Shown one piece after another: positions 34,689 to 43,154 of a stretch of 64,000 nucleotides of DNA. Position numbers and translations under genes: made by a program. The stretch is from Pseudomonadales bacterium. Lineage in GTDB: Bacteria; Pseudomonadota; Gammaproteobacteria; Pseudomonadales; Pseudohongiellaceae. The notes beneath the pieces are model-generated. The model saw only the letters and a program-made list of their open reading frames with translations, was not told the DNA's origin and did not search any database. How positions within the stretch are numbered: the stretch's first letter is position 1; every line of letters starts with the position of its first letter. Location: NCBI GenBank assembly GCA_024234365.1, contig JACKOK010000002.1, forward strand, positions 186,001 to 250,000. The letters run 5' to 3'.

Positions 34689-35831
34689 TCAGAGAAAGGC
34701 CTCCAGTACGCTGTTGAGGAACTGTTCTCCCCTGGCAGTGGGCCTGATTCGGTCTCCATCGAACGCGAGGAGTTCGCGTGCTGTCAGCGATAATACCTGC
34801 TTTTCAATATGCTCGAAACCCAGGCCAGTGGATGCCTCGAAGGATGACACCGTAAAGCCTTCGCGCAGGCGCAGAACGTTCAGCAGATACTCGATGGCGA
34901 GGTCGCTTTGCGCGATGGCGGTACACTCGGCGAAACCGTTTCCCGCACGTTGGAGGTAGTGCTCCGGTTGCCGTGCCGTGCGTGTGCGCAGGATGCACCC
35001 CTGCTCTACTTGTGTAATCTTGCCGTGGGCACCCGCACCGATGCCGAGATAATCTCCGAAGCGCCAGTAATTGAGGTTATGCCGGGCCTGCCTTGCCTCG
35101 CGTGCAAAGGCGGAAATTTCATAACGGACATAACCCTGCTCCTGCAGCAACGCGAGGCCGTGTTCCTGTATGTCGATCAAGGCCTCTTCCTGTGGCAGTG
35201 AGGGCGGCTGCTTGTAGAATTCGGTATTGGGCTCTATGGTGAGCTGATACCAGGACAGGTGCTCCGGCTGCAGAGCAATCGCCTGTTGCAGATCGCGCAG
35301 TGCGGCGGCGCTGTTCTGTGCCTGCAGGCCATACATGAGGTCGAGGTTGAGATTGTCAAAACCCGCGCTGCGCGCCATTTCGACAGCGCGGCGGGCATCC
35401 TCGCTGCCGTGAATCCTGCCCAGCTGCTGCAATTGCAGATCGTCAAAACTCTGCACACCGATGGAAAGCCGATTGATGCCCGCGCGATGGTAATCGGCGA
35501 ATTTTTCTCTTTCCGCCGTGCCCGGGTTGGCCTCAAGCGTTATTTCAATATCCTGTGCCAACGCCATGCGGCCTGCGATGCTGGACAGCAGGCGATCGAA
35601 AGATGCCGCGCTGAGCAGGCTGGGGGTGCCGCCGCCGATGAAGATGGATTGCAACTGACGCCCCTGCACAAAAACAAGCGATTGCTCCAGGTCACGCAGC
35701 AGGGCATCGATATAGGCCTGTTCCGGCAATGCTCCCTGTCGCTGGTGTGAATTGAAATCGCAGTAGGGACATTTGCGGACACACCAGGGAATGTGCACAT
35801 AGAGGCTCAGCGGGGGAAGCTGCAGACGCAT
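34689..35831 (-). CDS. hemW: HemW-like radical SAM heme chaperone
   Basis: The 380-residue radical SAM protein has the cluster motif CVRKCPYC (CxxxCxxC) near residue 17-24, then DFNSH and the SAM-binding FIGGGTPSLL. HemW was once annotated as anaerobic coproporphyrinogen oxidase, but is now regarded as a heme chaperone. ATG 35831 matches the family start RLQLPPLSLYVHIPW. A GTG overlapping the rdgB stop, 10 codons earlier, is an alternative coupled start. Gene order with rdgB and metW is as in Pseudomonas. Confidence 0.94.
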   Translation of the reverse strand: MRLQLPPLSLYVHIPWCVRKCPYCDFNSHQRQGALPEQAYIDALLRDLEQSLVFVQGRQLQSIFIGGGTPSLLSAASFDRLLSSIAGRMALAQDIEITLEANPGTAEREKFADYHRAGINRLSIGVQSFDDLQLQQLGRIHGSEDARRAVEMARSAGFDNLNLDLMYGLQAQNSAAALRDLQQAIALQPEHLSWYQLTIEPNTEFYKQPPSLPQEEALIDIQEHGLALLQEQGYVRYEISAFAREARQARHNLNYWRFGDYLGIGAGAHGKITQVEQGCILRTRTARQPEHYLQRAGNGFAECTAIAQSDLAIEYLLNVLRLREGFTVSSFEASTGLGFEHIEKQVLSLTARELLAFDGDRIRPTARGEQFLNSVLEAFL

Positions 35832-35857
35832 GGTTGAGGCGTCCGTGATCCGGGTGC

Positions 35858-36466
35858 TCACCGCAGGGACTCGCGCAGGGCACTCCAGTGCTGCACGAGG
35901 GAGCGTAATGCCTGGCCACGGTGGCTGATGCTGTTCTTGACCGAAGGGTCGAGTTGCGCCGAAGCGCAATTGTGAGTCGGGACATAGAACAACGGGTCAT
36001 AACCAAAACCATTACTGCCGCAGGGCTCGAACAGAATTCGTCCCTCCCAGCTGCCCTGGCTGACGAAGGGCATGGGGTCTTTCGCATGACGCATGAAGAC
36101 GATGGCACACTGGAAGCGTGCCGTGCGTCCGGCCTCGGGAACCTGGGCCAGCGCTTCCAGCAACTTGCGGTTATTGGCCTCATCGCTCGCGCCGGGCCCG
36201 GCGTAGCGGGCGGAATAGATGCCGGGCTCTCCGCGTAACGCATCGACTTCGATGCCGGAGTCATCCGCCATGGCCGGCAGCCCGGTGGCCAGACAGGCAT
36301 GGCGAGCCTTGAGGATGGCGTTTTCCACGAAGCTGAGACCGGTCTCAGCGGCATCGCTCACGCCCAGGCTGCGCTGGGTGATGAACTCGATGTCCTGGCC
36401 GCCCAGCATTTGTTGAAATTCCCGCAGTTTGCCGGCATTACCGGTGGCGAGCACGATTTGCTTCAT
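35858..36466 (-). CDS. rdgB: XTP/dITP pyrophosphatase
   Basis: The 202-residue Ham1-family enzyme removes non-canonical purine triphosphates from the nucleotide pool. It has the N-terminal IVLATGNAGKLREF, the DDSGIEVDAL motif with catalytic Asp, and FGYDPLFYVP and SHRGQAL near the C-terminus. ATG 36466 is placed by the family N-terminus MKQIVLATGN. It lies 14 bases downstream of metW. Confidence 0.96.
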   Translation of the reverse strand: MKQIVLATGNAGKLREFQQMLGGQDIEFITQRSLGVSDAAETGLSFVENAILKARHACLATGLPAMADDSGIEVDALRGEPGIYSARYAGPGASDEANNRKLLEALAQVPEAGRTARFQCAIVFMRHAKDPMPFVSQGSWEGRILFEPCGSNGFGYDPLFYVPTHNCASAQLDPSVKNSISHRGQALRSLVQHWSALRESLR

Positions 36467-36480
36467 GGTGCAGGAAGTCC

Positions 36481-37071
36481 TTAGCGGCTGATGTGATAGA
36501 TGGCTGTTTCGCCCAGCATATTGGGCCACAGTTTAATGCGCCAGCGGCCCTGGTGCAGATGATCGACCACGGTGCGTGAAATGATCTTGATCTGTTTCTC
36601 GCGGCACAGCACGTCAAAATCCCGCACGGTACAGAAATGAATATTCGGTGTGTTATACCACTGGTAGGGCATGAAATTGGACACCGGCATTCTGCCCTTG
36701 GTGGTCAGGTACAGGCGTGCGCGCCAATGACCGAAATTGGGAAAGGTCACGATGCAGTTTCTGCCGATGCGCAGCATCTCGTCGATCAGCACGTCCGGAT
36801 AACTGACTGCCTGCAGTGTCTGGGTGAGCAGCACGGTGTCAAAACTCTTGTCCTTGAAGTTGGCGAGGCTCTTGTTCAGATCCTGTTCGATGACGTTGAC
36901 GCCCCGGGCCAGGCACTTCTGGATTTTCTCCGGTGAAATTTCCAGCCCTATTTCGCTGACATCCCTGTGTATCTTGAGATATTCGAGCAGGCTGCCATCG
37001 CCGCAACCCAGGTCGAGTACGCGGCTGCCGGGGCGGATCCAGTGTTGAATAATGTCCAGGTCAGGGCGCAT
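36481..37071 (-). CDS. metW: Methionine biosynthesis protein MetW
   Basis: The 196-residue class I methyltransferase-fold protein has VLDLGCGDGSLLEYL as motif I near 19. Family-specific segments are TFPNFGHWRARLYL and MPYQWYNTPNIHFCTVRDF. MetW supports homoserine acylation by MetX in Pseudomonas and relatives. Its ATG overlaps the metX stop by one base (TGATG), so the pair is translationally coupled. Confidence 0.95.
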   Translation of the reverse strand: MRPDLDIIQHWIRPGSRVLDLGCGDGSLLEYLKIHRDVSEIGLEISPEKIQKCLARGVNVIEQDLNKSLANFKDKSFDTVLLTQTLQAVSYPDVLIDEMLRIGRNCIVTFPNFGHWRARLYLTTKGRMPVSNFMPYQWYNTPNIHFCTVRDFDVLCREKQIKIISRTVVDHLHQGRWRIKLWPNMLGETAIYHISR

Positions 37072-38267
37072 CAGGCGTTTACCTCGTCACTGACTCGTTG
37101 CAGATAGGTGTGCAGGGCATCCATATAACGCGGTACCGGCAACAGGAAGGCATCGTGGCCCTGATCGGCCTCGATTTCCAGATAACTGACCTGCTTGCCC
37201 GCATCCAGCAGGGCGTTGACGATCTCGCGTGAGCGTTCCGGCGGGAAGCGCCAGTCTGAACTGAATGACATCAGCAGAAAGCGGCAGTCGCTCTTCTCGA
37301 ATGCCTTGCTGAGGCTGCCCTCATAGTCCACGGTCGGGTCAAAATAATCCAGCGCCTTGGTCATGAGCAGATAGGTATTGGCATCAAAGCGTTCGGAGAA
37401 ACGTTCGCCCTGGTAATGCAGATAGCTCTCGACCTGGAAGTCTACGTTGAGCCCGAAACTGAGCTGCCCCGTGCGCAGGTCGCGGCCAAAATTCCCGCTG
37501 ATGTTGGCGCTATTGGGCGTTTCCGCCTCCTTGCCGAATTTATCGCGCATGGCGCTGTCGGAGAGATAGGTGATGTGCCCGACCATACGCGCCAGCATTA
37601 CGCCCTTCTTCGGGTAGGTGCCAAATTCCAGGTAGCGGCCATCGTGGAAGTTGGGATCAGCCGTAATGGACTGTCGCGCCACCTCGTTGAAGGCAATATT
37701 CTGCGCCGACAGTTTCGGCGCCGCTGCGATGATGACGGCATGACGCAGGCGCTGCGGATAACTGATGGCCCAACGCATGACCTGCATACCACCCAGGCTG
37801 CCACCGATCACCGCCGCCCATTGTGCAATGCCCAGTCTGTCCGCAAGCCGCGCCTGGCTCTTCACCCAATCGCGCACCGTGACAACGGGGAAATCCGGGC
37901 CGTAGAACTTGCCGGTGGCGGGGTTGATCGAACTGGGCCCTGTGCTGCCGGCACAGCCACCGAGATTGTTGAGTGATACGACGAAGAAATGATTGGTATC
38001 GATGGGTTTTCCCGGGCCGATACAGGTGTCCCACCAGCCCGGTTTGCTATCGTCTTCGCTGTGGTAACCGGCGGCGTGGTGATCTCCGCTGAGGGCATGG
38101 CAGATAAGCACGGCATTGGAGCGTGCCGCGTTCAGCTCGCCATAGGTTTCGATCATCAACTCGTAGCTGTCGATCTGCTTGCCGCTGCGCAGCTCCAGTG
38201 GTTCATCGAAACGCAGGCACTGGGGTTTGACGATTCCAACGGAATTTTCGGGGATGGATTCTGGCAT
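37071..38267 (-). CDS. metX: Homoserine O-acyltransferase (probably succinyl)
   Basis: The 398-residue alpha/beta hydrolase activates homoserine for methionine synthesis. The nucleophile elbow is IGGSLGGMQ, the acid lies in SDWRFPPERS and the His in DQGHDAFLLP. MetX enzymes may use acetyl- or succinyl-CoA; the metX-metW pairing in gammaproteobacteria points to succinyl-CoA, which is inference here. It lies 12 bases downstream of yggU. Confidence 0.94.
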   Translation of the reverse strand: MPESIPENSVGIVKPQCLRFDEPLELRSGKQIDSYELMIETYGELNAARSNAVLICHALSGDHHAAGYHSEDDSKPGWWDTCIGPGKPIDTNHFFVVSLNNLGGCAGSTGPSSINPATGKFYGPDFPVVTVRDWVKSQARLADRLGIAQWAAVIGGSLGGMQVMRWAISYPQRLRHAVIIAAAPKLSAQNIAFNEVARQSITADPNFHDGRYLEFGTYPKKGVMLARMVGHITYLSDSAMRDKFGKEAETPNSANISGNFGRDLRTGQLSFGLNVDFQVESYLHYQGERFSERFDANTYLLMTKALDYFDPTVDYEGSLSKAFEKSDCRFLLMSFSSDWRFPPERSREIVNALLDAGKQVSYLEIEADQGHDAFLLPVPRYMDALHTYLQRVSDEVNA

Positions 38268-38279
38268 CGTAAGCCTTGT

Positions 38280-38597
38280 CTAGTCCTTGGATTGATGAGA
38301 CGCGGACGTGAGCTTCAGGCCTTCCGGCAATGTCTGCGGCGCACGAATGCGGATGCGCTTCTGTTTGCTGGTGTCGCCACTCATGATCGTCACACGTTCC
38401 TGGGGCACCCGGCACTGCTTGGCAAGAAAGCGGATCAGGTGTTTGTTTGCCTTGCCGTCCACGGGGGGCGCTGTAATGCGAATTTTGATCTGGCCGTCGA
38501 GTATCTCCGAGAATTCATCCCGGGCCGATTTGGGTTGCAGACGACAGCGCAGAATCAGATCCTCTCCCTGCCATTCGTAATGGGCGGGGTTCTCCAT
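38280..38597 (-). CDS. yggU: DUF167 (YggU) family protein
   Basis: The 105-residue protein has the DUF167 core LILRCRLQPKSARDEF, IRITAPPVDGKANKHLIRFLA and VTIMSGDTSKQKRIRI. Its function is unknown. The yggT stop codon and this ATG are back to back (TAAATG), indicating coupled expression. Confidence 0.92.
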   Translation of the reverse strand: MENPAHYEWQGEDLILRCRLQPKSARDEFSEILDGQIKIRITAPPVDGKANKHLIRFLAKQCRVPQERVTIMSGDTSKQKRIRIRAPQTLPEGLKLTSASHQSKD

Positions 38598-39176
38598 TTA
38601 GATTCCCAGCACCACGCGCGGGTTGACGCCGATGGGGTCGATCAACACGATGCGCAGAATCTGCAGGGCCAGAAACACAAAAATCGGTGAAAAATCCAGG
38701 CCGCCCATGGCGGGCAGAAGACGGCGGAACGGAGCCATGATCGGTTCGGTCAACTGACGGACCAGGATCAGTGCCGGGTGCCCGCTGTACGGAGCGATGA
38801 AACTGGCGACGATGGAAACGATCATGGCCCAGAAATAGATGTTGAGAATGAAAGAGAGCAAACCCACGCTGGACCAGCTCAGCACCAGGCCGATGTTCGG
38901 AATGGCAAAACCGCTGAACACAATCAGCAGGGCGGTACAGGCACACTGCGCCAGCAGGGCCAGGACCAGCGAGGCGAAATCCATGCCGCGATAACCGGGA
39001 ATGAAGCGGCGGAACAGGCGTACGCCTGGGTCGGTGATGCGCACGATGGCCTGGGTGAAGGGGTTGTAGAAATCGGCGCGAGCCAGTTGCAGCATGAAAC
39101 GCAGCAACACCGCGAGGATGAACATGCCTCCCAGCGTGCTGACCAGCAGATACCCGACACTTCCTAAAGAACCCAT
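38598..39176 (-). CDS. yggT: YggT family membrane protein
   Basis: The 192-residue inner-membrane protein has two YGGT repeats (about 8-85 and 100-185), each with paired helices and the conserved P...F..I..P pattern (NPFTQAIVRITDP; GHPALILVRQLTEPIMAPFRR). The family has been linked to osmotic and cell-shape phenotypes in other organisms. It lies 43 bases downstream of proC. Confidence 0.92.
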   Translation of the reverse strand: MGSLGSVGYLLVSTLGGMFILAVLLRFMLQLARADFYNPFTQAIVRITDPGVRLFRRFIPGYRGMDFASLVLALLAQCACTALLIVFSGFAIPNIGLVLSWSSVGLLSFILNIYFWAMIVSIVASFIAPYSGHPALILVRQLTEPIMAPFRRLLPAMGGLDFSPIFVFLALQILRIVLIDPIGVNPRVVLGI

Positions 39177-39219
39177 ATCACTTGCCTCCCTTGATTGCTC
39201 TGATGTGGCTCTGCCGGCG

Positions 39220-40029
39220 TCAGCCGGCCAGTTCCACGGAACGTTTCTGTGCTGCCCTCAGTGCCCGCTCCACGATGCCGCGCAAATCCTCACTCTCGAA
39301 CTGACGGATTGCCGCTTCGGTAGTGCCGCCCGGCGAGGTCACGCGGCGACGCAGTTCATCGGGCGCCACATCGCTGTTGATGGCCAGGGTGGCGGCGCCC
39401 AGGGCGGTCTGCAGGGTCAACTGACGGGCCAGCTCTGCGTTGAGTCCCATGCCGAGGGCGGCCTGCTCCATGGCTTCCATCAGCAGGAAGAAATAGGCAG
39501 GGCCACTGCCGGACAATGCCGTCACGGCATTGATGTCCTCTTCACTGTCCAGCCAGCAACTGATACCAACGGCGGCCAGAATATCGCCCGCCAGAGCAGC
39601 CTGCTCGTCACTGGTATAGGCATTGGCGAACAGACCGGTCGCGCCTTGCGCCACCAGCGCAGGTGTATTCGGCATGCAGCGCACGATGGCCTGTTGTCCG
39701 CCGAGCCAGGCTTCCAGGCTGCGCAGGGGGATGCCCGCCGCAATTGAAATAAGCAGCGTTCCCTTGGGCGGCAGCAGCGGACGCAGGGTGGCACAGACCT
39801 GTTCCATGACCTGAGGTTTGACAGCCAGTACCAGCACATCGGCATCCCCGGCCACCACTTCTGCGGTGCCGGTGCGAATGCCGCATTCCTCGGCCAGAGC
39901 GCTGAGTTTGGCAGGGTCAATGTCGCTGGCCGCGATATGGGCGGGTGTAACCCCTTTTGCGAGCAGGCCACGGATCAGACTATTGGCCATATTGCCCGCG
40001 CCAATAAAGGCTATCTTGCTGTTATTCAA
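39220..40029 (-). CDS. proC: Pyrroline-5-carboxylate reductase
   Basis: The 269-residue enzyme makes proline from pyrroline-5-carboxylate using NAD(P)H. The N-terminal Rossmann motif is IAFIGAGNMANSLI, and the C-terminal signature ALSGSGPAYFFLLMEAM and TSPGGTTEAAIRQFE are present. It leads the minus-strand run down to argA and is divergent from the M20 peptidase gene. In Pseudomonas yggS precedes it; here it does not. Confidence 0.96.
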   Translation of the reverse strand: MNNSKIAFIGAGNMANSLIRGLLAKGVTPAHIAASDIDPAKLSALAEECGIRTGTAEVVAGDADVLVLAVKPQVMEQVCATLRPLLPPKGTLLISIAAGIPLRSLEAWLGGQQAIVRCMPNTPALVAQGATGLFANAYTSDEQAALAGDILAAVGISCWLDSEEDINAVTALSGSGPAYFFLLMEAMEQAALGMGLNAELARQLTLQTALGAATLAINSDVAPDELRRRVTSPGGTTEAAIRQFESEDLRGIVERALRAAQKRSVELAG

Positions 40030-40169
40030 GGTTTTTCCTCGTATTCTTGGCGTATTTGCCGGGCGTCCCCGGACCGCCCGCTATTCTAGCGTAAGTCGCT
40101 ACGGGCTCGCACCCTGTATGGCGTGGACGTCATCGCAGGGCTTCGGCAGTGCCCTGCCTGGGTCTGCGC

Positions 40170-40198
40170 TTGACAAATATTCCAGAATGCAGACTAAT
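40170..40198 (+). promoter_or_regulatory. Sigma-70-type promoter for the M20 peptidase gene
   Basis: A perfect TTGACA (40170-40175), a 17-base spacer and ACTAAT (40193-40198, 4 of 6 to consensus) lie 52 bases upstream of the GTG start at 40250, in the gap divergent to proC. Confidence 0.6.
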
Positions 40199-40249
40199 CG
40201 GACAAACCCTTTCGGATATCCCATTCATTCTGCTACCGGGAGATACTCT

Positions 40250-41659
40250 GTGAAGCTCTGCCCCCGTTTACCCCTGCTAAGCGCTGCCCTGCTCACGATT
40301 CCTTTATGCACCCATGCCGCCGAGATCGACTGGGAGGCGGTCAACGAGGAAACCCTGGCGCATTTTCAGGCCATGGTGCGTATCGATACCGCTGACCCGC
40401 CCGGTCGGGAAATTGATCTGAGCAATTATCTGCTGTCGGTGTTGCAGGCCGAGGGCATCGACTACGAAGTTTTTGCCCTCGAGGACAATCGTCCGAATAT
40501 CGTGGCGCGGCTCAAGGGCAATGGCGGCGGGAAACCCCTGCTGATGATGGCGCATCAGGACACCGTGAACGTGGACGCCAGCAAATGGAGCTTTCCGCCT
40601 CACAGCGCAACGCGGGACGGTGGCTGGATCTATGGGCGTGGAACCGTCGATGACAAGGACAATCTGGTGGCGGCGTTGATGACCCTGGTGATGCTGAAAC
40701 GCCAGAATGTGCCGCTGGAGCGGGATGTGATCCTGCTGGCAGAATCCGGCGAGGAAGGCTCGACCCAGATCGGCATTCAATACATGGTGGACAATCACCT
40801 CGACGCCATTGAGGCGGAGTTCTGCCTGGCGGAGGGCGGCAGTGTCGTGCGCCAGAATGGCGAGGTGTTCTATGCCTCGGTACAAACGGTGGAGAAATTG
40901 CCGCGAGCGATCAGCCTGGCCAGTCACGGGGTTGCCGGTCACGGTTCCGTGCCTTTGCAGGGCAATGCCATCGTCGCCCTTTCCCGGGCAGTCGCCACGA
41001 TTGCCGACTGGCAGCCACCTATCCAGCTCAGCGATACCACCACAGCGTATTTTTCCAAGCTGGCCTCGATTTCGGAACCGGAGGCTGCAGCGCGTTACCG
41101 CGCCGTGTTGAATCCGAACTCCCCCGCAGGCCGTGAGGCGGTGAATTATCTGAAGCAATATGAGCCACGCAATGCGGCCGTGCTGTTCAGCACCATTTCC
41201 CCGACCATCGTAGACGGGGGTTACCGTGTCAACGTGATCCCCTCGGAGGGCACGGCCACGCTGGACGTGCGTTTGTTGCCGGAAGAGGATGCCCCGCAGT
41301 TTCTGGAGATGGTGCGTGAGGTGATTAACAACCCGGCGGTGAATGTGGAATGGGCCGCCAGAAATCAGCGGCCAGGGGCTTCCAGCTCTCTCGATACCGA
41401 TGCCTACCGCACCATCGAATCCGTATTCGGCCAGCTTTACGGCGCGCCGGTTCTGCCGGTGATGAGCACGGGGGCAACAGACATGGCCTATTTGCGTGCC
41501 CGTGGCATTCAGTGCTATGGCATTGGCCCGGCCATTGATGCCGAAGATGGTCCTCTGGGTTTTGGTGCGCACAGTGATCAGGAACGCATCATCGAAAGCG
41601 AGTTGTACCGCTTCGTGCAGGCGCACTACCAGGTGGTGGAGCAATTGGTCGCACAATAA
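40250..41659 (+). CDS. Secreted M20-family metallopeptidase
   Basis: About 469 residues from GTG 40250, selected because GGGAG lies seven bases upstream and a signal peptide follows directly (LLSAALLTIPLCTHAA, cleavage near 24). The zinc-site motifs are MAHQDTVNVD (H102, D104), GTVDDKDN (D134) and AESGEEGS (catalytic E168, E169). M20 exopeptidases of this type cleave dipeptides or acylated amino acids. A cupin gene follows after 13 bases and may be cotranscribed. Confidence 0.88.
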   Translation: MKLCPRLPLLSAALLTIPLCTHAAEIDWEAVNEETLAHFQAMVRIDTADPPGREIDLSNYLLSVLQAEGIDYEVFALEDNRPNIVARLKGNGGGKPLLMMAHQDTVNVDASKWSFPPHSATRDGGWIYGRGTVDDKDNLVAALMTLVMLKRQNVPLERDVILLAESGEEGSTQIGIQYMVDNHLDAIEAEFCLAEGGSVVRQNGEVFYASVQTVEKLPRAISLASHGVAGHGSVPLQGNAIVALSRAVATIADWQPPIQLSDTTTAYFSKLASISEPEAAARYRAVLNPNSPAGREAVNYLKQYEPRNAAVLFSTISPTIVDGGYRVNVIPSEGTATLDVRLLPEEDAPQFLEMVREVINNPAVNVEWAARNQRPGASSSLDTDAYRTIESVFGQLYGAPVLPVMSTGATDMAYLRARGIQCYGIGPAIDAEDGPLGFGAHSDQERIIESELYRFVQAHYQVVEQLVAQ

Positions 41660-41672
41660 TCCAGGAGGACGT

Positions 41673-42008
41673 ATGGCTGGGGAGTATCCGCAAAGAATTC
41701 GTCGCCTGCCGGTTTATGACGGGCGCTTTGATGCCTACAAACTGGCAGCAGAGGGGGCGGATGTCCTGTTTGCTTCATATCCCGCAGGAACCTCTATTCC
41801 TGCGCATGTGCATGATACGGACAATTACGGTGTTATCACCCGTGGCGAGCTGATCCTTACCCGGGGAAACAAAACGGAACGTTTCGGTGTCGGGGAGTGG
41901 TACCACGTTGCCGCGTTCGAGGAACACGCAGCCCGCTTCGATGTGGAAACGGACGAAGTGGAGTTCTGGTTCGTGCCTGAAAGAGAGGAAGTTTCCTCAG
42001 CGCCCTGA
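41673..42008 (+). CDS. Small single-domain cupin
   Basis: The 111-residue protein folds as one cupin barrel: IPAHVHDTDNYGVITRGE is cupin motif 1, with the His ligands, and the second motif is degenerate. AGGAGG lies four bases before ATG 41673. Function is unknown; it may bind a metal and a small ligand. It sits directly behind the M20 peptidase and converges with the AI-2E transporter gene. Confidence 0.78.
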   Translation: MAGEYPQRIRRLPVYDGRFDAYKLAAEGADVLFASYPAGTSIPAHVHDTDNYGVITRGELILTRGNKTERFGVGEWYHVAAFEEHAARFDVETDEVEFWFVPEREEVSSAP

Positions 42009-42031
42009 GACAGCAACAGAAGCGTATCGCA

Positions 42032-43084
42032 TCAGGTTTCACTGGCGGGTGCGATGTCACTGATAAAAATATCCCAGAATGCCAGGAAAACGGCCGCGAT
42101 CAACGGGCCAATGACAAAACCGTTGATGCCGATCAGGGCGATGCCTCCCATGGTGGAGAACAGCACGACATAGTCCGGCAGTTTGGTATCACGCCCGACC
42201 AGGATGGGGCGCAGCACATTGTCGGCCAGGCCGATAATCAGGGCGCCATAGGCCACCAGAAGGGAGGCCGGTATCCACGCCCCTGTTGCATACAGATACA
42301 GCGCGACCGGCAACCAGACGAGTGCCGCACCCACCGCAGGAATAAGCGACAGAAAGGCCATGACCACCGCCCACAGAACCGGGGCGGGAATATCCAACAG
42401 CCAGAAGATGATTCCGCCCAGCGCTCCCTGCACGACCGCGACCAGAAGATTGCCCTTGACGGTTGCACGTGTCACCTCGACAAATTTCTGGAACAGCAGA
42501 AGCTTGCGATGCTCATTCAGCGGCACGGCAGCTTTCATCTGCATCACCAGCGCTTCACCATCGCGAAGCAGGAAAAATGCCAGATAGAGCATCAATGCCA
42601 GCTTGACCGTGAAATTCAGCGTGTTGCGGCCGATGCTTAATGCCTGCTGCGCCACGACCTCGCCAATGCCCATGGCCGAATCCGACAGCACGCTGCGCAG
42701 GCTGTCGATATTCACACCGCTGCGCTCCATGAGCTGCGGCAGAAAGGGAATGGTGCTGACGATCTGGTCGATATATTCGCGGGGGCGCAGCTCCCGTGCC
42801 TGGATCATGCCATAGAGATTAGCGCCCTCCTCCATGAAGGCTGACAGCAATGCGAGCACGGGTATCACCACGATGACCACGCAGAACAGCAGGGTGCACA
42901 AGGCGCTCAGGGTGGCGCGCTGCCCAAGACGTGGCAACAGATAGTGTTGTAGGGGCGAAAACAGGATTGCCAGTACGGTGGCCCAGAAAATGGCACTCCA
43001 GAACGGACGCAGCAAAAGAGCGAACAGCAGGGTGACGATGCCCAGCAGAATCAGGAAACTGCGGCGTTCCAGAACCTCACGCAT
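42032..43084 (-). CDS. AI-2E/PerM family transporter
   Basis: The 350-residue membrane protein has about seven helices. Family marks are the N-terminal pair of helices (LILLGIVTLLFALLLRPFWSAIF), a central soluble segment (~100-180), and VAYGALIIGLADNVLRPILVGRD near the C-terminus. Family members export autoinducer-2 or unrelated solutes, so the substrate is unknown. Confidence 0.88.
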   Translation of the reverse strand: MREVLERRSFLILLGIVTLLFALLLRPFWSAIFWATVLAILFSPLQHYLLPRLGQRATLSALCTLLFCVVIVVIPVLALLSAFMEEGANLYGMIQARELRPREYIDQIVSTIPFLPQLMERSGVNIDSLRSVLSDSAMGIGEVVAQQALSIGRNTLNFTVKLALMLYLAFFLLRDGEALVMQMKAAVPLNEHRKLLLFQKFVEVTRATVKGNLLVAVVQGALGGIIFWLLDIPAPVLWAVVMAFLSLIPAVGAALVWLPVALYLYATGAWIPASLLVAYGALIIGLADNVLRPILVGRDTKLPDYVVLFSTMGGIALIGINGFVIGPLIAAVFLAFWDIFISDIAPASET

Positions 43085-43154
43085 GGCTTATCCTCGGGAA
43101 GATGAATTTGCGCTGCCGGCAGCATGCCACAGGCAGTGCGGGTAGCACCAGCGC